In this document: positions 50,199-62,735 of the stretch, in pieces
Numbering within the stretch: the first letter of the stretch is position 1
Layout: every line of letters starts with the position of its first letter
Source of the DNA: Sipunculus nudus
Lineage: Eukaryota; Annelida; Sipuncula; Golfingiida; Sipunculidae
Reading direction: 5' to 3'
DNA length: 64,000 nt
Assembly: GCA_026874595.1 (NCBI GenBank)
Contig: CM049319.1
Span: 3,438,601 to 3,502,600 of the forward strand
Position numbers and translations under genes: made by a program
Notes under the pieces: model-generated
What the model saw: only the letters and a program-made list of their open reading frames with translations
What the model was told of the DNA's origin: nothing
Database searches by the model: none

Positions 50199-50240
<42 letters not shown>
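48318..50240. mobile_element. Foldback element FB3 (48405-50201) between (TA)n tracts
   Basis: The arms 48405-48845 and about 49755-50201 are inverted copies. The outer ends share AGATTGAAATCCAG. The arms are built from repeated 30-40-bp modules centred on the palindrome AATCTCGCCTAGGCGAGATT and on GATTGCGATTGTGATCT. The inner arm parts (TATTATG.ATTGTAATTGAC, AACACTGAATGGTTATGTAT) match almost base for base. (TA)n runs flank both sides (48318-48388 and 50202-50240), so the element may have landed in a TA microsatellite. The core is AT-rich with a (GATA)n tract (49141-49174) and no transposase. Confidence 0.87.
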
Positions 50241-50242
<2 letters not shown>

Positions 50243-51152
50243 CTTAATACCTGATATAGATTAACAAGTTTTCCTGGAGTTTAATATTTTTTTACATGAA
50301 TACATAAAACTCTCTCTCACCTAGAAGCATACGGAAGAAAACAGCACCACACGCACAATCTGGTGCTGCTTGTCGGGATAAAGGGTATATTATTTCATTT
50401 ACATGTAAAGTTGCCCTTACGTTCCTTATGTTAATTTTCAGATATTTAACAGATATTTCTCAAATTTCGTTAATATATCCTATGTTTGCCACTTCCAGCA
50501 CAAACTGCCTACAATAAGTAAATTAATTACAGAAAATATATGAAAATGTTAATTATTGAAATACGTTTCGAGTGATAACTTAGAATATTTTTTTATGTAG
50601 TTTGCACTTAAATTTGAAAAGCCACAAAATATAACACCTTTTTATTTTCAGTTGTAGCGACTCTTTTCTTAAGTAGGCTATAAACACCGAACGTGTAAAC
50701 GAGCACGTATGAATATGTATGACATTTAGTATGCTATATGAGTCGGACAATAAGCATAGTTATATATAAAGATATTGCGTTAAAAGTTTGATTTAAACAA
50801 TGTAATTTTAAGTTAAATTAAAATTCTGTCGGTATATTTATAGTATAGTTTGATAAACGATTTTAGTTTATCAATAAGCTAACGTGTTTTACCATTGAAG
50901 GGTTTTAACGAAAAGCAGGCATAATTTAAACATACATTATAAGACCATGAAGACCAATCTTTTGGAGTCGCTGAACCAAATACACTTCCCTAAATTACTA
51001 TGGCGTACTAAATATGTGTATTCATTTGAAGAAATTGGGCTTCTAATATCATTTTATAATGCACTTTCTGTGAAATTTTTCAGCGGATTTTGGAAACGTT
51101 TTTCTAGAGACTTGGGTGCATCGAATAACACCAAGATCAGTTTCTACCACTT
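50241..51152. other. No feature recognised
   Basis: AT-rich; a 69-codon open frame at 50947-51156 has no recognisable domain. Confidence 0.4.
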
Positions 51153-51250
51153 TTAGCTCATCTGAAGGTAAGTCACTTGAGCTATAGCGATCACCGGTTG
51201 TCCGTCGTCCGTCCAGTCGTCCGGCCACCTGTAAATCCATGGGAAGTCCA
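51153..51250 (+). repeat. GTCCG-type interspersed repeat, fragment
   Basis: TTTTAGCTCATCTGAAGGTA, then GTCACTTGAGCTATAGCGAT and GTTGTCCGTCGTCCGTCC. It is the same family as at 61.39 kb and (minus) 31.2 kb. Confidence 0.75.
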
Positions 51251-52852
51251 TGAAAATCTCCTTGGAAACCTGAAATTAGGTATCTGTTACTCATATCCTC
51301 AAAGCTGTGAGGCTCATAAGTCCCCTCCATCCCCTCCAGAATAATAATAAATTCGATAAAACACTCCAGGGATGTCCATAAAGAATTTCCAAGGAAACCT
51401 ACAATAATGCCACTGTAATCTATTTCTACAAGCTGAACATGATTTTAACCATCTATTAGTCAGATGGGCATAAATGGTAGCAGCTGGATGTAGAATAAGG
51501 TCACCTTTATCTAATACATATTGGCAAAATGCTATTGAAATATCCGGGAGTCATTGTTTAAGACTCCTAGAATTGAGCTGAGCGTCATGACCCATGGACC
51601 AAATGTTGGCCATCAGCGACCCGACCATTAAGGCTGTGCGGATTATCGTTCCCTTTTACTAAAGTTTCTCTCCTTACTAGCACGTCACATCACAGAGCAT
51701 CATCACTCGTCCCTCATACCCCGTTAATTAAATTATAGGACCACAACAACACCCTCCATCTGCTAGTACCCAAGTCATTAATTACTCAGTACTTTGATTA
51801 CAAAGCCGTGTGGTTCCCGATACCTTTGAGGTAATTACCAAGACTGATGTATATAATTTACGCTATTATGAATGGCATTGAAGAAGTGTCCCTCCTGAAT
51901 TTGCTACCTCAGACGCTTGTAACGGAAAACATGTTTACTACCGATGGTAGATTAACGTACGACTGTCCCCCACGATGGCCTTCACTGCTTCAGATAATTT
52001 CATTACAGTCACGTGATTCTAACGTAATTATAGTCTCGTAGGTCACTTGATTAGACTGCTGAGATTGCCCCGCGGGATTCTTTGGAACTCTACGTAAACA
52101 ACCATGCGAAGCCATGAAGAAAGGGGGTGGGGGAGAATATTGTTGATGTCGAGGACGTGGAAGGAGCTTTCCTAATCCAATGGTGTAGAAGACTTCATAT
52201 TTTTAAATAAATCATTAAATTGTGCGCAATGTTAAAGAGAAAAAATATTTAAAATGGTTTTAATTTTTACATCATGGTTGTTAACCTTAAAAGAAAAAAA
52301 AATCCTGTAAACATATGTGTCATGTATGAAAAGTCTACTTTTAACTATGAGCAATTAACTAAAGCAATCGTTTATAATATACCGATCGCATAAGAACTTG
52401 AAAAACTTATATAATTGCACGATTGAGACAAACATTTGTTATTTTACTGATGATATGTGATCCTACAATTTAAAAACCGACAACACCATTCAAACCGACC
52501 TTGTAATTTTGTTAGATTCGCTGACAATAAATTAAATCTTGTTTTCCGAGCCATTTTCCTACAAACCCTACACCCGACTTTCAAGGTTGCATTAAGTAAG
52601 ATGACAATAAATATTCCTTATGATAATACATGTATAATTAGAAAATATTGGTCCTCTAAAAGCCAGAAAAAATACATATAAGAATCACGACGTAATTCAC
52701 ATGCATGAGATTACATTGAATTTAAATAATAATATATAATAAAGGACATATAATATACACGAAACACATGTCATCTTTGATCACTCGTAAGTTTTTCGAG
52801 GTTATATCTACCACAAGCCTTCATTTATGAACTCAGACAACTAAAACATCAT
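51251..52852. other. No gene recognised
   Basis: Mixed composition. No exon could be supported by domain or splice evidence. Confidence 0.4.
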
Positions 52853-53879
52853 TTGAGCCAAGGTGTTCCTTTATACCTTGTAAGAATCGCGTATTACTGG
52901 TATATGCACCAAAGAATCTCTGTAAGATGGAACTCGATAAGGTCGGGCTATTTCACAGCTACTAATGGTGCATGTTCGACAAGGAGGGGTGTTGTCGCCA
53001 CTCATGTTCAATATTTACATGAACGATTTGAGCTCTAAATTAAACACACACTTAATTGGTTGTTGCATTGACAAAAAAATCATCAATCATCTTATGTACG
53101 CTGATGATATAGTGGTTTTTGCTCCGTCGGTCAAAGGTCTGCAAAAACTAATAAATATTGCCTATGACTATGGCATTTCGCATAACATCAAATTTAATAT
53201 GACAAAATCTTTGTATATGCACATAACGGGAAAAGATAAAATTTGGGCATCCCCTGAACCATGTCTCAAAATGGGACAAACGCTTTTATCCCCTGTCAAG
53301 CAGTACAAATATTTGGGCTGCATTATCAACAGCAAACTGCAAGATGACGATGACATATTGCGACAAATGCGCCTACTGTACGTACGGGCTAATATGTTAA
53401 AACAAAAATTCAAACTTAGCTCGGAAATAGTTAAGATATTATTATTTAAAATGTTTTGTTACTCTTTATATTGTGCCAGTCTCTGGTGTAAATACAGAAA
53501 GTCCAGCATAGAAAAGGTGAAAGTGGCGTACAATAATGCTTTTAGGATATTTCTTGGCTTTCCAAAACACTGCAGCATCAGCAAAGAATTTATCAGTCGT
53601 AACATTACCACCTTTGACGCACTAATGCGCAAACAGTTTTATTCATTAAAATGAGAATAACTGAATGTGACCACCTGTATGTCAGAACTTTGTATGAATC
53701 TGATCTATATCTAAAGTCAGACTTGTTTAATGTTCATAACCAGAAGATGTTTTTTATCAGATTATAAGCAATAATGCAGTTGGCCTAAATCCTATGTTAT
53801 TTGCTTTCTACTGTTCTTTTCTTTCTATTCTTATTTACTTTCATTGTTTCTGTATATGGACCATGAGTCTGTAATAAAA

Positions 53880-53927
<48 letters not shown>
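52853..53927 (+). pseudogene. LINE reverse-transcriptase fragment with 3' end and (ATT)n tail
   Basis: The C-terminal half of a non-LTR reverse transcriptase. The first frame (from 52853) gives GVPLYLVRIAYYWYMHQRIS, then TNG. A +1 shift near 52970 leads to VRQGGVLSPLMFNIYMNDLS and the catalytic HLMYADDIVVFAPS (YADD box, near 53095-53130), then the thumb-like region LYVRANMLKQKFKLSS. A second frame change near 53650 continues with RITECDHLYVRTLYESDLYL to about 53766. The 3' UTR ends GGACCATGAGTCTGTAATAA before (ATT)n (53882-53927), a typical tail of CR1/RTE-like LINEs. It is 5'-truncated and has two frame breaks, so it is inactive. I cannot place the clade firmly. Confidence 0.88.
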
Positions 53928-53928
<1 letters not shown>

Positions 53929-54120
53929 ACTGTCCACTAGGCTGTGTACAATGATAATAACAACAGTCAATAACAATAGTTATCTGTTTTACAACATGCA
54001 CGAGTCGCTCTCGACCTTTAACACTTAAAAAATATTTCAAACGAGATTATGGAAAAAATTCATCATCACATAACTGAAGAATGGTATATGATTGATAACA
54101 GAAATATTATACAAATATGG

Positions 54121-54260
54121 ATACAGTGAGACCTGTGTTAAAAGACCATCTTTGATACAGTGAGACCTGTGTTACAAGACCATCTTTGATACAGTGAGAC
54201 CTGTGTTATAAGACCACCTTTGATACAGTGAGACCTGTGTTATAAGACCACCTTTGAGAC
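54121..54260 (+). repeat. 34-bp tandem repeat, four units
   Basis: Units containing ACAGTGAGACCTGTGTTA and AGACCACCTTTGAT start at 54123, 54157, 54191 and 54225. The unit resembles pogo/Tigger-type terminal repeats (TACAGTGRRACCT). A partly complementary TCACAGGTGGTCTTCTTAG follows at about 54280. Confidence 0.85.
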
Positions 54261-54399
54261 TGGCTGAGTGGTTTTAATTCACAGGTGGTCTTCTTAGAAA
54301 GGTGTGTTATAAACCATATGAAGGTTTCAGGTTCGCTCAAGGGTGATCTTAATAAACAGGTTATCGTAACAAACAGTTTATAATATCAAAGAGGATAAC

Positions 54400-55284
54400 T
54401 TTTAGAGAGGTTCCACCTTCACACAGTATAAGCATTCATGCGTATAGCTATCATACAGGAAATAAATATATAGTTATGCCAAGGTAAAGGTAAATGTTTT
54501 TCTTACATAACACTGCATGTTAATAGTTTGATATTGTTCAGGAATTTTGTATGAAACAACTTGAAATATAATATTACATAATAAATACATCTTCACAAAC
54601 AACACAATATAAAAAAATATACATGTACATTTTATACATCACTGAGACACCTATGATTATCTAAAATCAAGTGTTAATCAGAGGTTATAAAACAGTTTTA
54701 GAAAAAATAATTTTGTTACTCAATAAAGCCTTCCTTTATAACGTTTCGTGAATGATTATCATCCAAACAATACAAATGCTATGCTATTATTAAGCACAAA
54801 TATATTGTAATAACAAACATTAATGAAAATTAGTTGTTTAACACAATCCCACCTCTGCATGCAATTTGCTGTTTCTCATAAAGTGGTTTATTTTACAGGT
54901 ATATATCTGTAGTATCTGTAGTTAGCTTCCGGATATGAATTAGCTTCTGAATAACAGTAGGAAATTGGAGAGACACTGAACAAGGACAAATTAATGTAAA
55001 ATCTGTAACAAAAAGTAATGACTGTCTGACCTTGGAGTGAGTATTATGACTGTGGCTCTAATCTTTTCATGTTATTGTGCTAAAATCATTTTTTATAAGA
55101 TGTATCTGTAAAATATGTATCTGTATCATAATCAACCCCTATCCCTCTGGCCTATAAACCAACCAGCTGCCCGTCGTTGAGGATGAAAAGTGTTTGTGTC
55201 CTTCGGAATGCAATGGTCAGAGCCAAGAAGAAGGTAATGTTCGTTGGATTGGAGGTTATGTTTTCATCCATGTGGGTTTGCTTG
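54400..55284. other. No feature recognised
   Basis: AT-rich flank downstream of receptor 2. Confidence 0.4.
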
Positions 55285-55290
55285 TTTATT
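55285..55290 (-). terminator. Polyadenylation signal AATAAA, receptor 2
   Basis: TTTATT on the plus strand, about 180 nt after the stop codon. A second one at 55305-55310 is equally possible. Confidence 0.45.
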
Positions 55291-55470
55291 GGTAGCATGT
55301 TTGGTTTATTTGTCTTTAATTAGAATAACGCAGAAACTTCTGAACTAATCTCAACGAAAGCATGAGGGGGAATGAAACATGGATCAGGAATGCGGATTCT
55401 GATCAAAAAGAGGATAGAGTACAGAAGTTTTACTTTGGTGGAGGCATGCGGTCTACTGAGTGCCCTCTAG

Positions 55471-56814
55471 TTATGATATAGTGTTCATTTGGAACGACTT
55501 CTGAATGTCGCTGACCAGGGTCGGAGAATCAGCCTTTGAGCCACAACGGAAGCAGAGCTTCACCCGCTTCCGGAATCGTTCATTTAACGTCATGTAGAAA
55601 CAAAAGTTGAGTGAGGAGTTGATTACGACCAAGAAGAAGCGAATCTCAAGGAATGCGTTGTAGTGGGGGTTTCTACCATTTCCGTAGTCAGGATGGGCAA
55701 GATTGACAATATGGGCGATGGAAGCCGGCACGTAACAGATGAGGTATGTTGTAGCGATGGCCAGGACGATCCTCGTCGCCTCCCGGCTGGGTCTGATGGC
55801 TGCGTCCGTTAATTGCGTCAGTTTCGACTTGGCTTGCATTGCCTTCCTCAACACGTAGACGATGCTGATGCTCAAAGCAAAAACTAACACTGGAAATAAG
55901 ACCGAGTAAATCATGGCGTAGCTCATTGATACTCCCTGAAGAAAGACCTTATTCTTCTTTAAGAGTTCTGTTTGCACGACCATGTATCTCATCATCCCTG
56001 ATGTTTGATCAAGGGTATAAACCGTTTTGTACTTCAGCAACTGAGGAATCAGGAACAGGCACGTGAATAAACCGGAACTTACAACTACCACACCTGCGCG
56101 CCTTGAAAGCGGACTGGACATTGTTTTGAACGGGGCGAAGACGGCGACGAATCGTTCCACCGTGAGCAGAAACGTGTATTGCGAAGACAGACTGCCGGCA
56201 ACGACATTGATATACACGCTGATTTGAGGAAACATGACTGCCTGCATGTCGTTCTGGAGAGCTGGATCTGTCAGCCCAACGACCTCAGTGATCCAGTACA
56301 ACAGCCCGGTGATGAGGAAGAGAGTGTCCGAAACACTCAGCGCCAACAGATACTTCATCAGCATCAGTCTCTCCATCACCAGCACGTGGATGCTGAAGGC
56401 GTTACCGATCAGTCCGAAGAAGAGAAACACTGGCAGCAGGCAGATCGATATCGCAAAAAATTGATCATCCAACCATGATGACATGGTCCTTGGGTTTGGA
56501 ATATCACTTGAGTTGGCTATACTTGTGGTTGGTTCCGGCGTGCCAGTTCCTGTTAGGATGTGAGACGCAGATACCGTTAGAGATAATTCTGTTGGCGAGT
56601 TTAGTTTCGCGCTTGTCCGCATGGATTCCGACGCAAAGTAATAATGAGTTGCATCTCGTGTGGTTGTGCTCTTTGGTTGATATTCTGTTGCAGATGCTGG
56701 AGATGATGACGCGGCGAGTTCTTCAGCTGCATTCTCAGCAGCTGAGGTGTTCTCTCCAAATATAAGAACAACATGAACCACAAATAGAATATGGAGCTGA
56801 ATCTTCATTTTCAC
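55471..56814 (-). CDS. Rhodopsin-class 7TM receptor 2, paralogue of receptor 1
   Basis: An orphan G-protein-coupled receptor of 447 residues. A signal peptide (about 1-20) precedes an Ser/Thr/Pro-rich extracellular stretch to about 117, with N-glycosylation sites at N22 and N101. Membrane segments: TM1 about 119-147 (GN at 137-138), TM2 154-175 (D163), TM3 197-227 (ERF 220-222), TM4 240-260, TM5 295-320 (P308), TM6 348-372 (CYVP 360-363) and TM7 387-407 (NSSLNFCFY). As in receptor 1 there is no cysteine in the extracellular loops, ERF replaces DRY and CYVP replaces CWxP. The two agree at about two-thirds of 300 aligned core positions. ICL1/TM2 is identical over 23 residues (ERLMLMKY...FLITG), while the N-terminus and C-tail are unrelated by eye. 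The first Met was chosen for the signal peptide, with A at -3. The coding part is intronless and lies opposite in orientation to receptor 1. Confidence 0.94.
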   Translation of the reverse strand: MKMKIQLHILFVVHVVLIFGENTSAAENAAEELAASSSPASATEYQPKSTTTRDATHYYFASESMRTSAKLNSPTELSLTVSASHILTGTGTPEPTTSIANSSDIPNPRTMSSWLDDQFFAISICLLPVFLFFGLIGNAFSIHVLVMERLMLMKYLLALSVSDTLFLITGLLYWITEVVGLTDPALQNDMQAVMFPQISVYINVVAGSLSSQYTFLLTVERFVAVFAPFKTMSSPLSRRAGVVVVSSGLFTCLFLIPQLLKYKTVYTLDQTSGMMRYMVVQTELLKKNKVFLQGVSMSYAMIYSVLFPVLVFALSISIVYVLRKAMQAKSKLTQLTDAAIRPSREATRIVLAIATTYLICYVPASIAHIVNLAHPDYGNGRNPHYNAFLEIRFFLVVINSSLNFCFYMTLNERFRKRVKLCFRCGSKADSPTLVSDIQKSFQMNTIS

Positions 56815-56842
56815 GCTACCAGTGCTTGTCCTTTAGAGTGAT

Positions 56843-56958
56843 CTGCAATGTACCATAACAATATGGGATTTCGTTAGAAGAAGGGAACTCTAGAGACACC
56901 GATGTTCAGGAAAGGAAGAATTAAGCCGTAATCTAAAGAAAGAAAAATAATCAGAATG

Positions 56959-57016
<58 letters not shown>

Positions 57017-59656
57017 ATATAAATATATATATATATATATAGATTCGCTCACTGAAGTGTTAACATGTAGAACTTACTCGTCATATTTTTAGACTTTAGA
57101 ATGAAAAGCAAAGGAGCATCACTTTGAGTATGAACAGAAGTAAATAGGGAATCAACCCTATCAATGGCAATCATTGAGTAGGAAAGATCAAATAAATTTG
57201 AACGAAAACGTTATAGAGAGTTTATCATGCCAAAATGTTGAGTTTGTAACGAGTGAGAGAGATTATTATACGAGAGTAAAGCTGCATATAACATACCTTT
57301 TTTCTCTTTATTTATTTATTTATTTTTTTGGCTTTATATTAACTCTGTACAAACTTGCTTGCCGATCAGCTAAACTTTTAGAATCTCCATTTTTTCAATG
57401 CCAATAAATCACATAGGCCTCGTTATGCATAAAAATTCTTCTTCTTCTTTTTCTGTGATCTTGCATTTCCGGAAATGTAATCTGACTGACCAGTTGCATT
57501 GTAAAATAGTATACCGAATAAGTTTCGCATATATATATTTATTCTTGCTTTTTCTGCCAAAGGGAACTGTCCCCGATGCCTTGTGCAATTTGATACTTAA
57601 AAAAGTCGACTTGGCTGCTCTAAATTAAATTAAAGGATATCGTTTTATCAGGAAAAGGTGAACCTTCGGTTTTACGAAGATGACATATATGGTAAAGCAT
57701 ACCATATGCAAAACGGAACGAACCGGAATACAGAGGCGGATCCACGATTTGAGAAGGAAGGTGTTCTCAGTTAACCGTGATGAACTAATAGCATGCAGAA
57801 AAGGGGCTAAAACTCCGAGGATGAGGGCTTTAGCCTTAAAAACTCGTGAAAACGCTGTAAGAATTATATCGCCCAGTAAGGGTATACTTTACCCCTCTTC
57901 TCCCCTTGGACCTGTCCATGAGGTATGACTCTGGATGAGACAATATACACAGAAGAGTACTGAAGTTCCTTATTCAATAACGGTCGCGGCATCTGTTTGT
58001 GGATGCAGTTGTCAGTGTAAATATCCCGTGTCAATCACATGGCTCAATCGATATGATGACATTGCTATGATTGTTGTGTCTTCTACCTGGCTGCAGGCCC
58101 TCCACTAATTTTCAATACCCAAATTAGATTATTGCCAGCAGGTAGTTGTAAGGTTGTTATTTGTGTTATTAGGTGCATTTCTTCAGTCACAAACTGTATT
58201 AATTAAGTTTAATAACATTACATGGATGTGCCCGGTTATTAACCCGTGCAATATGCCAAATACAATTAGAAAACGCCCTTTGAAAAACAGCTTTATCATA
58301 AATAAATATGATGGCATGCTTTAGAGTGCAGATCACAGAAAGGCGAATTTCACGACCAGAAGAGCATCACCGGCTAAATAACTCCTTTGGTGAAACAGGT
58401 GAACACCAAATTAACAAACATCATGATAATAAACCTCAATAATTCTCATCAGGATTTATCTCATGGACGCTCAGTGTCGTATTAGGGGACACACTTTTAT
58501 TATTTCTTTTCTTTTAGCGTGGCAATTGACCATAGTATAATAGATTCTCTCAAAATAAGGTGCATTATTGAAACATTGTTGAGGAAAATATGAAAAAAAA
58601 ATGAATAATAATATCAAAAGTTAAAAACACATTTATTGCCCTAAAATGTGAGGGGGGCAAAATGTACTTTGTTCCCCATGCACCTCTGGGAAGTAATTGG
58701 GACATACCCCTCCCCCTCCCCCCCCCCCCCCTTACACACCTGACACAAGGCCTATTGTATCGTGAAATTTGTTACATATTAAACAGATCTTCTACGTATC
58801 GCTTACTTGTCAGAGGCCTTAGACCAGCTGTTCGAGTGTTCACTATCCAATTTATTGGTTTGACTTGCTTATAGAGTAATCCAGTTATTTAAGATATTAC
58901 ATATCTGTTTTTATAAAGAGGGATAATTTTCTAATCCGATGTTCTGCATGCATTGAAAGTATTATATATGTGAATATGCTGAAGTATCTGCTCATGTTTT
59001 TCTATAGCTAAATGTTCTGGGTTATAAAATTTCATGAATTTGTTACTAGTGCTGAAATATTATCTGTTTATGTTTATCTGTATTTGTGTTAGAAGAAACC
59101 AGAAGAGAAGAAGGTAGAAGATTTACTTAATATGGTACTCACTGAGACATGTACTGATCCAAACTTAGTCTCATTATATACGTAGGTTTTCATGAAAAAA
59201 GTCAATTTCTGGAATTTCAACTAAATATAAGGCAAAAAGTTAGTTTTTATGCATCGCGCGCGTCATTTTTCACCCCACCCCCCGCCCCTTTTTAATTTTA
59301 GTATAAATTTTGAGCATTTGATTATTGGACATTTCATTCAAAAAATAAAATAGTAAAATTTCGTCTTGTTATTATGTGCGTTTACCGTATAGGTAACCAA
59401 TTCTGGCATCATGAATTATATAATTTTTAATGTTGTCTCCTGAAAATTTTATCATTATTTAAAATAAAAACGTTTAATAAAATCGCCCTTGCACACTGAT
59501 TAATGTTAAAAAAATCCCTGAGAAACCAACCAATGTCGGGCCTTATATACTTTATCATGATATAATACGATATTGTTGACAATTAGCGAAAATAAATATA
59601 TGCGAAATATAACAGACTTCAGTTTAACTAAACATTGCTTAGCAAAGAAAACTTAC
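56843..59656 (-). other. Predicted 5'-UTR intron of receptor 2
   Basis: On the minus strand the donor CTG/GTAAGTTTTCTTT begins at 59656, and the acceptor ACATTGCAG ends at 56843, 28 nt before the start codon. The length is 2,814 bp. It contains (TA)n at 56960-57041 and a C-run near 58.72 kb. It also holds a possible hAT-like end at 57732 (CAGAGGCGGATCCACGA), for which I find no second end. A nearer donor-like GTAAGT at 57077 is a less supported alternative. Confidence 0.5.
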
Positions 59657-59800
59657 CAGCAGACGACGAGAGCGGGAAGAAAACACGTGAAGTAAACTCG
59701 TGGGCAACAGACAAGACCTTGAACTGGGAGACCGGGGTGTCTATCGTTCCTTATAAGACTGCGAGATCACGACCAGTCATCGATTTTGACCAATCACAGA
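59657..59800 (-). promoter_or_regulatory. Predicted promoter and non-coding exon 1 of receptor 2
   Basis: On the minus strand: TGATTGGTC (inverted CCAAT, about 59796-59788), 33 bp, TTATAAG (59756-59750), then CCAGTTC. Its A lies at 59725, 30 bp after the first T of TATAAG, as expected for an initiator. The donor CGTCTGCTG/GTAAGTTTTCTTT follows. Exon 1 would be about 59725-59657. The arrangement mirrors the region before receptor 1. Confidence 0.62.
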
Positions 59801-59985
59801 ATTAAGGAGGTGGGGCCTGTTATTGTTCATGGAACCCGACTTGTTCCTTCACGTGGGACATTAAATGTAATTCAGTCTTGATCAATAACCATAGATCACA
59901 TTTAAAATTGTCTACTGGTCATTGGGGATAAGCTAGACGACCCCAAAAGGAATCTCTGGATTATAAAAATCCATGTTGGCATCTG

Positions 59986-59989
<4 letters not shown>

Positions 59990-60069
<80 letters not shown>

Positions 60070-60363
60070 AACTAGTACGTCAAACTGGTAATTCGTGACC
60101 TAAAGAAAAATGAATTCGAAATGTGGATATGGTAACAAAATCTACTGCATGAAACTAATGCTCAATAAATTCCCTCAGTCTTATGATTTACTTTAAACAT
60201 TGAGTATAGACTCTTCCCGTAATTTGATGAAAACGTATTTAAAAAATATATTTTGTTGTGTTGTATGTACACAAAATGTAAATCATTATGATTTGTGCAT
60301 ATTTCTTTTCCAAAAGTTTATAAATCATAAATTGTCTAGTGTGTGGTTTCTGTTGGTCTTTGG

Positions 60364-60426
<63 letters not shown>
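59990..60426. repeat. Two long (TA)n microsatellites (59990-60067, 60366-60426)
   Basis: Alternating TA tracts of about 78 and 61 bp flank about 300 bp of AT-rich sequence without other features. Confidence 0.95.
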
Positions 60427-60428
<2 letters not shown>

Positions 60429-61389
60429 TCAAACCTAGAGGTATGTAGTTTTGAAATAATAAAATATTGATTTGAAATATAATAGCCAAAACGGTGCTAA
60501 GCTTCCTTTATCCACATAAAAACAATTTTGTAAAAAAAAAATAATTGAATGTTGTCCAGCAGTGTGCTCTGCTGTTATGTTCGTCTGATTAGTAAGAAGC
60601 ATCTTAAAATTCAAACATGCTAAATTATATACTTATATATAAGTGTATATATACCTTTCCCATCCAACGTTAACAAGAATAAAACTAAATCAACAATATC
60701 AAAACTTGCTGAAAATTGTTCTTACATTGCCAGCGTCAGATGTCCAAATGCAAAAACTAAAATGAAAAAGTAAATATGATATACCCTATTGAGCCCCTGC
60801 GGATAGTACATATAAATACTCCAGTGGAGTCAACCCATGTGTCAAGCATGAAGGGACCAAACAGGATTTTTTTGGAACAGCCCTCTGATTTTACACTCAA
60901 GTTCAAGGTAAACAGGTTTTTCAGAGCACTCGGCAGCAATCATTCTATGTTAGAAGGAAATATTCCGAGGAAGTGAATGTGCACCTGACGATGTGATGTC
61001 AAGGCAGCTGACCTGGTGAGACAGCGGGACCAAGTTATTTACAGTCGATAATTAACCCGTTAAAAGTGAGTTAGACTCTATGTATGGGCCATCTTTTATG
61101 TTGTAGAGAGTTGCAGAGAGAAAAGCATGAAATCTTTTGAAAATAAGACTTTGTTGATAATTCTACGCAACATTTAATTACATTTATAATTTACAAATCT
61201 CAAGTCAAGACTCAAGTGTGTTGCCACTGATGGTCACTGCTGATGACTAACCACAGGCACCAGGTAGTAGTGTCACAAATCACAGGTGAATTTGAGTCAT
61301 GGTACCACTAAAGAACGCGGGCTTCAGCCCAAAACCATAGGATATGCATGAAATCATACTGTTAGTTGCATCTTAATTTTGCCACTTAT
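60427..61389. other. No feature recognised
   Basis: No supported coding or repeat signal. Confidence 0.4.
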
Positions 61390-61500
61390 TAGCTCAGCTG
61401 ACAGTAAGTCATCTGAGCTATAGACTATAGTCGTGACCATTGTCCGTTGTCTGTCTTGCCGTCCGTCTGTCTGTCTGTCCGTCCGTAAGACTGTCACGTT
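61390..61500 (+). repeat. GTCCG-type interspersed repeat
   Basis: TTAGCTCAGCTGACAGTAAG, TCATCTGAGCTATAG, then TGTCCGTTGTCTGTCTTGCC and CCGTCTGTCTGTCTGTCC. It leads directly into the 662-bp tandem repeat. Confidence 0.75.
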
Positions 61501-61527
61501 TCGACACCGTTGGACCTACGAATCTGA

Positions 61528-62735
61528 AATTCGGCATACAGTTAGATGTCCCCAAAATCTCCTACCATGCCGAAAATGCTTCGTTCCTTCGAGATATTAA
61601 GGAAAAACCTCAATTTTTTATTAGAAATCTATTTTCACACTTCAGGACTGCCTAATATCAAAACCACTCATCATGGTTTTCTACATATTTACCAAAAATA
61701 TTCCTCCATATAGTTCCTATGTACATGCCAGATATTAAGTCAGTATTATATATAATTTTAAAAAGTTATGGGCCCAAACATAATGGACTTTGTAAAAAAA
61801 TCAGGAAGATATTTGGTCACTTAAGACCAAAAGTGTTAAAGGTAGGGACTTTTTTCCAGTAATACAACTTTAATTAATCACAATTTAATTTTATACCAAA
61901 AATTAGATCAAAATCTGTTAATTTTTTTTAAATATTGGCAAAAATATAAAATTGGTACCTTAAATTTTGCCCAACTTTGGCCACGGCACGTTTTTTTCCT
62001 GTAAGTACTGTGGATTTAATTTTCACAGCATGTATACAAAAGGATTTAATCGGTTAAAATCTGAAATTTGAAAATAAAAGCTGCAAAATTAGGCTAGTTA
62101 TTGAATTTCTTGTTGTATTCCCTTACATTATCAAGCAGTCCTCTTTGATGACTGTAGGTCATTCAGTGCACATCTCTATGCTCCCCAGGCTGTTGGCATA
62201 ATTTTAGATGTCCCCAAACTCTCCTACCATACCGAAAATTGGGTCATTAGGACTTCGTTCCTTCGAGATATTAAGGAAAAAAAACTCCGTTTCCATAAAA
62301 AAAGCCATTGTTACACTTCAAGGCTGCCTAATATCAAAACCACTGATCTGTTTTTGATCGTATTTAGTATTCACATTCTTTCATACATTTTCTATGAACA
62401 TACCAAAAATTAGGTCAGTATTGGGTATTATTTTGAAGTTATGGGCCAAAACATAATGCAATTTTTTAAAAAATCAGGAAATATATTTACTCACCTAACA
62501 TGAGAATTGCTGAACCTAGAGACTTTTTTTCAGGAATATAACTTTTTTTAATCAAGATTCAATTGTTTACCCAAAATTAGATCTGAATTTTGCAAATTTT
62601 TCAAGTTATTAGCTTAAATAAAAAATCAATACCTTAAATTTTGTCCAACTTTGGCATAGTTGATTTAATTTCCACAGCATATATACATAAGGATTTAATC
62701 TTTTAAAATCTGAAATTTAAAAGAAATTGATTGGA
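61528..62735 (+). repeat. Two-copy tandem repeat, period about 662 bp
   Basis: TAGATGTCCCCAAA..CTCCTACCAT.CCGAAAAT begins at 61543 and again at 62205. Both copies continue through CTTCGTTCCTTCGAGATATT, CTGCCTAATATCAAAACCAC, AAAAATCAGGAA, CCTTAAATTTTG.CCAACTTTGG and TTAAAATCTGAAATTT. The copies differ by many substitutions and small indels, so the duplication is old. No coding frame is conserved. Confidence 0.87.
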